Source of the DNA: UBA8828 sp046315175
GTDB taxonomy: Bacteria; Verrucomicrobiota; Verrucomicrobiia; Opitutales; UBA953
Direction of reading: 5' to 3'
DNA: 19,035 nt
Assembly (NCBI GenBank): GCA_046315175.1
Contig: JBKDBK010000156.1
Location: forward strand, 1-19,035
Shown here: positions 7,635-13,723 of the stretch, piece after piece
Layout: each line of letters opens with the position of its first letter
Position numbering within the stretch: position 1 is the first letter of the stretch
Translations under genes and position numbers: made by a program
The notes under the pieces: generated by a model
Told to the model about the DNA's origin: nothing
Database searches by the model: none
The model's input: the letters and a program-made list of their open reading frames with translations, nothing else

Positions 7635-8530
7635 CCAAGTCGACTAACCTGGCCATCCGCCTCCTCGGCATCGCCGCCGCCGTCGCCTGCGGCGCGTTCG
7701 TCTACCTCCTCAACGGCAAGGTGGACCTCGTGATGGCCAAGACCGCCGTCCTGGTCAAGGAAGGCGCCGGCAACGACTTTGACTCCCGCGTCAACAAGAT
7801 CCCCGAGGTGCACGCCATCCTCGAGGAGCGCCGGGCCAAGGTCGTCGAGCACGAGGGCACCATCAAGGACCTCGTCGCCGACGTGGCCGAGAAGAAGACC
7901 CGCATCGAGGAGCTCAACCGCAACGTCGCCACCCTCGAGGGCGAGCGCACCGAGCTCACCCGCCGCCGCGACGAGCTGGCCACCAACCTGGCCACCGTGA
8001 CGGGCGAGCGCGACTCCCTCTCCAGCCAGCTCAACACCGCGCGCGAGGAGGTCGCCCGCAAGACCGAGCAGATCGCCGCCATGTTCACCCGCGAGCAGCT
8101 CGACTCCGAGATCGCCGCCAAGAACAAGATGGAGGACGCCCGCAACGACGTCACCAACAAGTACGTCCAGCTCTACAACTGGATCCAGAACAACACGGGC
8201 AGCAAGCCCCCCTACCCCCGCGACCCCAACTATGTCGACAACGGCGGGGTCAAGGTCGAGGCGGCCCCCGAGACCCTGACCACCCGCGTCGTCGCCATCT
8301 CGCCTTCCCAGGGCCTGATCAGCTTCTCGGTTGGCGAGGAGGTCGGCGTGCGCAGCGACGCCGGCTTCGAGATCTTCGTCAACGAGAAGTCGGTCGGCAA
8401 GGTCCGCATCTCCGAGGTCAGCCCCTCCTTCAGCGTCGCGCAGATCCTGCCCAACACCAACCTGAGCGCGCTCGCCCGCGGCCAGGTCCTGACCCTCGTG
8501 CCCTTCACGGGCAAGGTCTCGGCCAAGTAA
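7631..8530 (+). CDS. Membrane-anchored coiled-coil protein with C-terminal beta domain
   Basis: I do not recognise a named family. The 299-residue protein has an N-terminal membrane segment (about 8-27, LAIRLLGIAAAVACGAFVYL), a long heptad-rich coiled coil (about 62-170, with IEELNRNVATLEGERTELTR and similar Leu/Glu/Arg periodicity), a Pro-rich linker (SKPPYPRDPN, 191-200), and a C-terminal domain with beta-type pattern (about 215-292, including ISFSVGEEVGVRSDAGFEIF and VGKVRISEVSPSFSVAQIL). The last domain recalls small beta-barrel modules at the end of some envelope proteins with a Gly-x-x-hydrophobic-turn layout. Topology suggests a periplasmic rod fixed to the inner membrane. The start ATG overlaps the pgi stop (ATGA), and the mini-lipoprotein follows after 5 bases, so the two may form an envelope pair. 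An alternative reading is a structural or division-related coiled-coil protein; nothing in the sequence settles this. Confidence 0.82.
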   Translation: MTKSTNLAIRLLGIAAAVACGAFVYLLNGKVDLVMAKTAVLVKEGAGNDFDSRVNKIPEVHAILEERRAKVVEHEGTIKDLVADVAEKKTRIEELNRNVATLEGERTELTRRRDELATNLATVTGERDSLSSQLNTAREEVARKTEQIAAMFTREQLDSEIAAKNKMEDARNDVTNKYVQLYNWIQNNTGSKPPYPRDPNYVDNGGVKVEAAPETLTTRVVAISPSQGLISFSVGEEVGVRSDAGFEIFVNEKSVGKVRISEVSPSFSVAQILPNTNLSALARGQVLTLVPFTGKVSAK

Positions 8531-8535
8531 GCACC

Positions 8536-8697
8536 GTGCGCGCGGCCTCCTCCGCCCTCCTGCTCCTGGCGCTCGCGGCCCTGCTCGCCGGATGCGCCTC
8601 GGCCGAGGAAGGCGGAGGAGGCGACCTGCCCCAGGCCCAGCCCGCCCACTGGGAAGGCGGCCTTCCCGGCATCGCCCCGGGCGGCCCCCCTCGCTGA
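8536..8697 (+). CDS. Small lipoprotein, 53 residues
   Basis: A short gene that is easy to miss. It starts with GTG five bases after the coiled-coil gene stop and ends in TGATG, overlapping the rsmI start by one base. The product has a hydrophobic signal (ASSALLLLALAALLAGC) with a lipobox LLAGC, the lipidated Cys being residue 20, followed by Ala-Ser, an Asp/Glu/Gly linker and a tail ending in HWEGGLPGIAPGGPPR. The mature part is only about 34 residues, too small to be an enzyme; it could be an anchor, a linker or a partner for the coiled-coil protein upstream. The tight packing on both sides and the clean lipobox argue that it is translated. No Asp at position +2 is present, so outer-membrane sorting is expected by the usual rule. 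Function unknown. Confidence 0.72.
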   Translation: MRAASSALLLLALAALLAGCASAEEGGGGDLPQAQPAHWEGGLPGIAPGGPPR

Positions 8698-9428
8698 TGC
8701 CCGCGCCGGGGCCCAAGCCCGGCGGGATGCTCCTGCTGGTCGCGACCCCCTTGGGCAACCTCGGCGACCTCTCCCCTCGCGCGAGGGAGGCGCTGTCGAC
8801 CGCGGACGTCGTCGCCTGCGAGGACACGCGCACCACGGCCAACCTGCTCCGGCTCGCCGGCATCGGCGCGCGCTCCCTCTCGGCCTACCACGACCACAAC
8901 GAGTCGGAGGCCGCCGAGGCCCTGGCCGACCGGGTGGCGGCCGGTCAGGTCGTGGCGGTGGTCACCGACGCCGGCACGCCCGGGCTGAGCGACCCGGGTT
9001 TCCGCGCGGCGCGCGCCTGCGCCCGGCGAGGCCTCCGCGTCTCGCCCATCCCGGGGCCCAACGCGGCCATCGCGCTGCTCTCCGCATCCGGCCTTCCCAC
9101 CAACGCGTTTCGCTTCGTCGGCTTTCTCCCCCCGAAATCCGCCGCCCGCCGCCGCTTCCTCGCCGAGGAGGTCCTCGCCGCCGCGGAAACCGTGGTGCTC
9201 CACGAGTCATGCCACCGCGTCGACGCGCTGCTCGGCGAGATGCTGGAGATCCTCGGACCGGACCGCGCGGCCGGCGTCGGCCGCGAGCTGACCAAGCTGC
9301 ACGAGTCGGTTCGCACCGGACGGCTCGGCGAGCTGGTGCCCGCCGTGCGCGCCGGCAGCCTGAAGGGGGAGTTCACGCTGGCCATCGGCCCCGCCGGCTA
9401 CGCGCTCGTGCCGGCTTTAGGCCGTTGA
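8697..9428 (+). CDS. rsmI: 16S rRNA (cytidine-1402-2'-O)-methyltransferase
   Basis: RsmI adds the 2'-O-methyl group to C1402 in the 16S rRNA decoding centre, using S-adenosylmethionine. The 243-residue protein has the tetrapyrrole-methylase fold signatures: LLVATPLGNLGDLSPRAREA (about 13-32), CEDTRTTANLL (41-51), YHDHNE (64-69), VAVVTDAGTPGLSDPG (86-101) and PIPGPNAAIALLSASGLPT (117-135). It is shorter than the roughly 285-residue E. coli enzyme: it ends soon after EFTLAIGP and lacks the small C-terminal helical domain. I see no frameshift that would explain this, so it looks like a naturally short form. The ATG at 8697 overlaps the preceding lipoprotein stop (TGATG); an in-frame ATG at 8727 would still retain the SAM-binding motif and is a possible alternative. 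Confidence 0.95.
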   Translation: MPAPGPKPGGMLLLVATPLGNLGDLSPRAREALSTADVVACEDTRTTANLLRLAGIGARSLSAYHDHNESEAAEALADRVAAGQVVAVVTDAGTPGLSDPGFRAARACARRGLRVSPIPGPNAAIALLSASGLPTNAFRFVGFLPPKSAARRRFLAEEVLAAAETVVLHESCHRVDALLGEMLEILGPDRAAGVGRELTKLHESVRTGRLGELVPAVRAGSLKGEFTLAIGPAGYALVPALGR

Positions 9429-9459
9429 CCCCGGGCGGGGCGCGGGCAATCCTGCCGGG

Positions 9460-10077
9460 GTGGCGGGTTTCGACGACAACCTCGTGCGGGAATACTTCGA
9501 GCTCGGCGGCTTCTTTGTCCGCCAGTCCCGCAAGTACGCCGTGCAATCCCGCCGCAAGCGCGCGGACGAGGAGTCCGACCTCCTGGTCATCAACCCCTCG
9601 CCCCGGCGGGGGACCTCGCCGCCCTTCCAGATCTTCGGGGCCGACCTGGGGGCCATCTCCCGGGCCGTGGTCGCGGTCAAGGGATGGCACACCACGCGCG
9701 CCGTCACGCCGTCGATGATCCGCAAGGGGGAGCTGCTTGAGTTCGTCCGCAAGGAGGCGGTCGACGCCGCGCGCGAGGCCTTCGCGGACCTGGGCGAGAC
9801 GGAGGACGAGGCGGGCGGCGGGCTGACCAAGATCCTGGTTCTACCAGGTTTGCCGACCGCCGAGCCGCAGCGGGCCGAGAGCATCGCCCTGCTGCGCGAG
9901 CACGGGGTCGACCATGTCCTGACCTTCCGCACCATCCTCGAGAGCATGGTGCAGCGGGTGGAGTCGAACCAGAGCTACGCCAAGTCCGACACGCTCCAGC
10001 TGCTCCGCCTCCTCCGGGTCTACGACATGGTCAAGTCGGCCCAGCTCGAGCTCTTCCCCGACCGCCCTTCCCGATGA
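9460..10077 (+). CDS. Uncharacterised 205-residue protein, possible degenerate PD-(D/E)XK fold
   Basis: No named family recognised with confidence. The N-terminal half has a helix (LVREYFELGGFFVRQ, 8-22), then EESDLLVINP (37-46) and AISRAVVAVKGWHT (65-78). This helix, strand with Asp, strand with Lys order is the layout of Mrr/Hjc-like PD-(D/E)XK nucleases, with D40 and K74 in the right places. The acidic residue expected two before the Lys is Ala72, so an active nuclease is doubtful. The C-terminal half holds KILVLPGLPT (124-133) and a helical end with NQSYAKSDTLQLLRLLRVYD, ending LELFPDRPSR. The start is GTG 9460, 31 bases after rsmI. The stop overlaps lpxA as ATGA, so it is in the operon. 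There is no signal peptide; it is cytoplasmic. A nucleic-acid-binding role is inference only. Confidence 0.9.
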   Translation: MAGFDDNLVREYFELGGFFVRQSRKYAVQSRRKRADEESDLLVINPSPRRGTSPPFQIFGADLGAISRAVVAVKGWHTTRAVTPSMIRKGELLEFVRKEAVDAAREAFADLGETEDEAGGGLTKILVLPGLPTAEPQRAESIALLREHGVDHVLTFRTILESMVQRVESNQSYAKSDTLQLLRLLRVYDMVKSAQLELFPDRPSR

Positions 10078-10853
10078 TCCATCCCGCCGCCCTCGTCGAG
10101 CCCGGCGCGCGCGTCGCCGCAGGATGCCGCATCGGCCCGTTCGCCGTGGTCGAGCCGGGGGCCTCGCTCGGCCCGGGCTGCGTCCTGGCCGCCCACGCGG
10201 TTGTGCGCGGCTCGGCCCGGCTGGGATCGGGCGTGCGCGTCGACAGCTTCGCGGTGATCGGGGGCGACCCCCAGGACCTCGGGTTCGACGCCGCCACGCC
10301 GAGCCTGGCGGAGGTGGGCGACGGCGCCGTGATCCGGGAGCACGCGACCATCCACCGCGCCACCGTCGCCGGCGGCGCGACCCGGGTCGGCGCCGGCTGC
10401 CTGCTGATGGCCGGGGCCCATGTGGCGCACGACTGCGTCGTGGGCGACGGGGCGATCCTCGCCAACGGCTGCATGCTGGGCGGCCACGTGGAGGTCGGCG
10501 AGCGGGCCTTTGTCAGCGGCGGCGTCGCCGTGCACCAGTTCTGCCGAATCGGGCGCGGCGCGCTCGTCTCCGGCAACGCGGTGATCACGGAGGATGTCGC
10601 CCCCCAGCTGCTCGCCCACGGCCGCAACGAGGTCGCCGGGCTCAACCTCGTCGGCCTGCGCCGGCGCGGCGCCTCGGCGGAGGCCGTCGCCGAGCTCAAG
10701 CGCGCCTACCACGCGGTGTTCGTCCCCGGCGCCTCCTGCGCAGCCCGGGCGGAGGCGGCGCTGGCCTCGGGGACCTTCCGCTCCGCCGAGGCCGCGGACT
10801 TCCTCCGGTTCTTCCTGGGCGGCCGCCGCGGGCGATTCGCCGCCCCCGCATGA
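10074..10853 (+). CDS. lpxA: Acyl-ACP--UDP-N-acetylglucosamine O-acyltransferase
   Basis: First step of lipid A synthesis: moves a 3-hydroxyacyl chain from acyl carrier protein to UDP-GlcNAc in the cytoplasm. The 259-residue protein (E. coli has 262) is a left-handed beta-helix built of hexapeptide repeats at about 2-60 and 80-175, then a helical C-terminal end (NLVGLRRRGASAEAVAELKR). The catalytic-region motif LMAGAHVAHDCVVGDGAILA carries H116 and H119, equivalent to E. coli His122 and the catalytic His125. VAVHQFCRIG (151-160) is also typical. Only lpxA is here; lpxB, lpxC, lpxD and fabZ, often its neighbours, are not. It overlaps the uncharacterised gene before it and pdxA after it, each by ATGA, which fits translational coupling. 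LpxA is the best call over other hexapeptide transferases because of the His motif and the C-terminal domain. Confidence 0.97.
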   Translation: MIHPAALVEPGARVAAGCRIGPFAVVEPGASLGPGCVLAAHAVVRGSARLGSGVRVDSFAVIGGDPQDLGFDAATPSLAEVGDGAVIREHATIHRATVAGGATRVGAGCLLMAGAHVAHDCVVGDGAILANGCMLGGHVEVGERAFVSGGVAVHQFCRIGRGALVSGNAVITEDVAPQLLAHGRNEVAGLNLVGLRRRGASAEAVAELKRAYHAVFVPGASCAARAEAALASGTFRSAEAADFLRFFLGGRRGRFAAPA

Positions 10854-11749
10854 GCGCCCGCCGCCCCATCGCCCTGACCTGCGGCGACCCCGCCGGGGTC
10901 GGTCCCGAGCTGATCGCGCGCCTGCTCGGCTCCGAGCGCCGCGACCTCGTGCCCGTCGGCCCCGCCTCCTGGCTGGCATCGCTTCCGGTTCCGGGCGTCG
11001 TCGTCGGGCCGGACGGCTGGCAGGCCAAGCCGGGCAAGCCCGAGAGCGACGGCCACCGCGTCGCGCTGGCGGCGATGGAGCGAGCCGCCGAGGGTTGCCG
11101 CGACGGCGAGTTCTCAGCCGTGGTGACGGGCCCGGTGAGCAAGGCCGGGCTCGCCTCGGTCGGCTTCCGACACCCCGGCCAAACCGAGTTCTTCGCGGAG
11201 CGATGGGGCGGACAACCCGTGATGGCGTTCGCCGGCGGCCGCATGACGCTGACCCTCGCCACCTGGCACCTCCCGCTGTCGGAGGTCCCCGCGGCCCTCT
11301 CCGCGGACGCCGTGACCCGCGCCGCCGAGGCCCTGGACCAGCTGCTCGCCAGGCTTGGCAAGGGACGCCGCATCGGCGTCTGCGGGCTCAACCCACACGC
11401 CGGAGAGGGCGGCCTGCTCGGCGCCGAGGACGAGCGCGTCATCCGTCCCGCCGTCGAGCGGCTCGCCGCCAAGGGGCTCGACATCAAGGGGCCCCTTCCC
11501 GGCGACACCGCCTTCGCCCGCCACCTGGCGGGCGAGTTCGACGGACTAGTCGCGATGTACCACGACCAGGGGCTGGCCCCGCTCAAGGCGGTCGACTTCG
11601 CCGAGGCGGCCAACCTGACCCTCGGCCTTCCCTTCGCGCGCACCAGCCCGGACCATGGCACCGCCTACGACCTCGCCGGCAAGGGAACAGCCGACGGCCG
11701 GAGCCTGGCCTCGGCGCTGCGCCTGGCCAGGGTTCTCGCCGCGCGATGA
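10850..11749 (+). CDS. pdxA: 4-hydroxythreonine-4-phosphate dehydrogenase
   Basis: NAD-dependent enzyme of DXP-dependent pyridoxal phosphate (vitamin B6) synthesis; oxidises 4-phosphohydroxy-L-threonine, and the product then goes to PdxJ. The 299-residue protein has LTCGDPAGVGPELIA (9-23), VVTGPVSKAGL (91-101), HPGQTEFFA (108-116), and the three metal-binding histidines in ATWHLPL (H140), LNPHAGEGG (H183) and MYHDQGLAPLKAVDF (H238), with spacing close to that of E. coli (166, 211, 266). RTSPDHGTAYDLAGKGTAD near the C terminus completes the signature. It is somewhat shorter than the 329-residue E. coli enzyme, mainly between the first two motifs. Both ends overlap neighbours by ATGA (lpxA and the binding-protein gene). 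pdxJ is not in this window. Confidence 0.97.
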   Translation: MSARRPIALTCGDPAGVGPELIARLLGSERRDLVPVGPASWLASLPVPGVVVGPDGWQAKPGKPESDGHRVALAAMERAAEGCRDGEFSAVVTGPVSKAGLASVGFRHPGQTEFFAERWGGQPVMAFAGGRMTLTLATWHLPLSEVPAALSADAVTRAAEALDQLLARLGKGRRIGVCGLNPHAGEGGLLGAEDERVIRPAVERLAAKGLDIKGPLPGDTAFARHLAGEFDGLVAMYHDQGLAPLKAVDFAEAANLTLGLPFARTSPDHGTAYDLAGKGTADGRSLASALRLARVLAAR

Positions 11750-12540
11750 GAGCCCTTGCCGCCTGCCTCCTCCTGGGAGCCGCGATCGCGACCGCCGGCG
11801 AGGCCAGACGGATCGCGTCCTACTCCCCGGCGGCGACCCGCATCCTCGTCGACCTCGGGCGGGCTGACCGCCTCGCGGGGACCACCCGGTGGTGCGAGCT
11901 GCCCCCGGGCCATCCGGCCGAGCGCATCTGCGACGCCTTCGCACCCGAGCTCGAGCGCCTGGTCGCCCTGCGGCCCGACCTCGTTATCCTGCCGCGGCTC
12001 GCCAACCCGCTGCTCGCCGAGCGACTGCGCGCCGCGGGCATGCGCGTCGAGGTCCTCGCCGCGGAGTCGCCCGACTCGCCGGCCGCCGACATCCGCCTGC
12101 TCGGCGACCTGACCAACGCCAAGGCCCGCGCGTCCGAGCTGGCAAGCGCCCGCCACCTCCTTCGCCCACCCTCGGGCCGGCGCGTGCTGATCATCTGGGA
12201 TGGCGTGCTCGCCGGTCCCGACTCCTATCTCTCATGGGTTATCCGCGCCGCAGGAGGACGCCCGTCTCCAACCCAAGGCCTTTGGCCGGAATGGGACGCC
12301 GAAGCCGTCGCCCTTACAAATCCCGACATCGTCCTGTACATCCACGAAGCTGGCCCTGCCCTACCCCGGCCGAGCAAGGCGAGAACCGAGGAATGGAGAG
12401 CCCTCCCTGGACTAAGGTCAACCTCTTGCAGCACAAAGGGTTACATATTTGAGATGCGGGCTGGATCCGATTGGCTGCCGGCCAGCGGCCTGCCCAAGGC
12501 GGCGCAGCAGTTGGCTGAGCTGCTTGATCGCCACAAATGA
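11746..12540 (+). CDS. ABC-transporter periplasmic substrate-binding protein, BtuF/FepB-like
   Basis: A 264-residue protein with a signal peptide (RALAACLLLGAAIATAGEA) and the two-lobed helical-backbone binding protein pattern: RIASYSPAATRILVDLGRAD (22-41), RLAGTTRWCELP, then FAPELERLVALRPDLVILPR, and in the second lobe RRVLIIWDGVL, WVIRAAGG and ALTNPDIVLYI. This class binds cobalamin, heme or ferric siderophores. The short single-domain size and the cobalamin-type opening lean toward a BtuF-like protein, but the ligand cannot be read from sequence. No permease, ATPase or TonB receptor is in the window, so it is an orphan here. It starts by ATGA overlap with pdxA and ends the operon. Its last third is distinctly less GC-rich and uses codons rare in its neighbours, such as ATA and TTT near 12447. 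Confidence 0.86.
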   Translation: MRALAACLLLGAAIATAGEARRIASYSPAATRILVDLGRADRLAGTTRWCELPPGHPAERICDAFAPELERLVALRPDLVILPRLANPLLAERLRAAGMRVEVLAAESPDSPAADIRLLGDLTNAKARASELASARHLLRPPSGRRVLIIWDGVLAGPDSYLSWVIRAAGGRPSPTQGLWPEWDAEAVALTNPDIVLYIHEAGPALPRPSKARTEEWRALPGLRSTSCSTKGYIFEMRAGSDWLPASGLPKAAQQLAELLDRHK

Positions 12541-12640
12541 GCGAGGACGGTTGACGAGGGTCGGCAAGCCGCCAACCTCGCAATTGCTGAAACTAACCCG
12601 CGGCCGCGCTGTTATCCTTTAAGCAACCCTTCTCCCAAAC
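12541..12640 (+). promoter_or_regulatory. Intergenic region before the Cys/Lys-rich gene, probable promoter
   Basis: This 100-base gap is lower in GC than the surroundings. It holds an imperfect hairpin (CGAGG 12555-12559, CGGC 12562-12565, GCCG 12568-12571, CCTCG 12576-12580) that could end the upstream operon, though no T-tract follows. TATCCT at 12613-12618 resembles a -10 box (4 of 6) but I find no good -35 at the right distance. A promoter is expected because the next gene has its own terminator and appears monocistronic. Confidence 0.4.
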
Positions 12641-13111
12641 ATGAACACCCGCCTCACCCTCCTCGGCTCCGCGCTCTTCGCGCTCGCCCTCCTCGCCTCG
12701 CCGGTTCGCGCCGACGATGGCGAATCCTGCCCTGGTTGCCCCTCCAAGAAGCCCAAGGTCGCTCCCGCCGCCCCCGCCGCCTTCGTCGGTGGCGCCGAAG
12801 CCTGCGAGACCTGCGGCTGCAAGGACAAGAAGAAGAAAAAGGATGGCGAGTGCGATCCCGCCAAGCCCGCCCCTGCCGCTCCCGCCGCCGCCCAGGATGA
12901 CTGCGACAAGGACTGCGACAAGGGCAAGAAGAAGTGCGAGCCCAAGTCCCTCGCCTGCGGCGACGACTGCGACAAGGGTTGCGACAAGGGCAAGAAGAAG
13001 TGCGAGCCCAAGACCTCGGTCGAGCAGGGCGACTGCGATGACTGCGGCTGCAAGAAGAAGAAAAAGAAGAAGGGCGCCGACGCCCCCGCTGAGACGGCTC
13101 CCGCCGCCTAA
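12641..13111 (+). CDS. Exported Cys/Lys/Asp-rich repeat protein, putative metal binder
   Basis: I do not recognise a family. The 156-residue product has a clear signal peptide (MNTRLTLLGSALFALALLAS, cleavage likely after PVRA, residue 24). The mature part has 16 cysteines in about 132 residues: CPGC (30-33), CETCGC (55-60) followed by a Lys run, two copies of a 17-residue unit DDCDKxCDKGKKKCEPK (86-102 and 108-124, differing at one residue), and CDDCGC (132-137) followed by seven Lys. Pro/Ala-rich linkers separate the blocks. Paired CxxC and CxC with Asp suggest binding of soft or transition metals, metallothionein-like, outside the cytoplasm; disulfide bonding is the alternative. Poly-Lys runs could contact LPS or other anions. 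It has no Shine-Dalgarno, its own terminator, and no functional neighbour. That it is a real gene is supported by the signal peptide, the low-complexity but in-frame repeats and the terminator. Confidence 0.85.
   Translation: MNTRLTLLGSALFALALLASPVRADDGESCPGCPSKKPKVAPAAPAAFVGGAEACETCGCKDKKKKKDGECDPAKPAPAAPAAAQDDCDKDCDKGKKKCEPKSLACGDDCDKGCDKGKKKCEPKTSVEQGDCDDCGCKKKKKKKGADAPAETAPAA
12896..13012 (+). repeat. Two-copy 51-base tandem repeat inside the Cys/Lys-rich gene
   Basis: Copy 1 is 12896-12946 and copy 2 is 12962-13012, 15 bases apart (period 66 bases, 22 codons). They encode DDCDKDCDKGKKKCEPK and DDCDKGCDKGKKKCEPK. The DNA is nearly identical, differing at a few bases, so the duplication looks fairly recent or is kept homogeneous. 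Confidence 0.85.
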
Positions 13112-13130
13112 GCGCAGCGACAGCACCACC

Positions 13131-13161
13131 CAAGGGGCGCCGATGGCGCCCTTTGTTTTTT
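13131..13161 (+). terminator. Intrinsic terminator after the Cys/Lys-rich gene
   Basis: An 11-base-pair stem (13131-13141 with 13145-13155, one G-T pair) around the 3-base loop GAT is followed directly by six T (13156-13161). The stem core is GGGCGCC/GGCGCCC. It lies 20 bases after the stop codon. This is the one textbook rho-independent terminator in the window. Confidence 0.92.
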
Positions 13162-13174
13162 GGCGATCAAGCGC

Positions 13175-13723
13175 CTAGGCCAGGCCTAGGTCTCGCCGGA
13201 CAAATTCCGGGAAGTCCGCCCTGATCGGTACGCCGTTCTCGCGGGCATGCAGCTCATCGCCTTCCCTAAAAGGCGCGCCCGACCTGACCGCGCAGGCGCG
13301 GATACCGGCGGCCAGCCCCGCCATCCAATCCGTCCTTCGGTCCCCCACCATCCAGCAACGAGCAGGGTCCAGGCCGTGGCGGGCGATGGACTCGGTGATG
13401 AAGCGAGGGCTCGGCTTGCGGTAGAGGGAAGGCTCGTCGGGGCGCTCGGGGGCGGCCATGGTGTCCAGGAAACCCGGGGCGGGCAGGTCAAGCAGCTCGA
13501 GCATGCGATGGTGGCAGGCGCGATAATCGTCCCAGGTGAAGAAACCGCGGCCTATCCCGCTCTGGTTGGTCAGGATGAAGAGCCCGTAACCGGCCGCCAT
13601 GCAGCGATGCAGGGCCTCGCGGACCCCCGGAAGCGGCTCGATTTGCTCGACCCGCGAGGTGTGGTGGTGATCCCGGATGAGGTTGCCGTCTCGGTCGAGG
13701 AAAAGGGCGGGCTGGCCGGGCAT
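13175..13723 (-). CDS. HAD-IIIA phosphatase, GmhB/HisB-N-like
   Basis: A 182-residue haloacid-dehalogenase phosphatase of the short, capless IIIA type. Motif I is FLDRDGNLI (nucleophile D10, acid D12), motif II is LTNQSGIGRG (51-60), the lysine is in YRKPSP (K103), and motif IV is MVGDRRTDWMAG (D128, D132). Close relatives are heptose-1,7-bisphosphate phosphatase (GmhB, for LPS heptose) and the histidinol-phosphatase half of HisB. Both usually hold a zinc in a Cys-rich loop just before the RKP motif; here that stretch is TMAAPERPDEPSLYRKP with no Cys. This leaves the substrate open, so no symbol is given. The ATG at 13723 starts six residues before motif I. It is convergent with the Cys/Lys-rich gene and divergent from rpmF. 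LPS heptose synthesis would fit an LPS-bearing host. Confidence 0.85.
   Translation of the reverse strand: MPGQPALFLDRDGNLIRDHHHTSRVEQIEPLPGVREALHRCMAAGYGLFILTNQSGIGRGFFTWDDYRACHHRMLELLDLPAPGFLDTMAAPERPDEPSLYRKPSPRFITESIARHGLDPARCWMVGDRRTDWMAGLAAGIRACAVRSGAPFREGDELHARENGVPIRADFPEFVRRDLGLA

Noticed and set aside
10594..11745. Upstream extension of the binding-protein frame into lpxA and pdxA
   Set aside because: The signal peptide starts at ATG 11746, and the extension is Arg/Pro-rich shadow of lpxA and pdxA in another frame.
12593..13129. 178-codon minus-strand frame opposite the Cys/Lys-rich gene with many Leu/Ala/Val
   Set aside because: It looks like membrane helices only because the opposite strand is rich in Lys and Asp codons; the plus strand has the signal peptide, in-frame repeats and a terminator on the correct strand.
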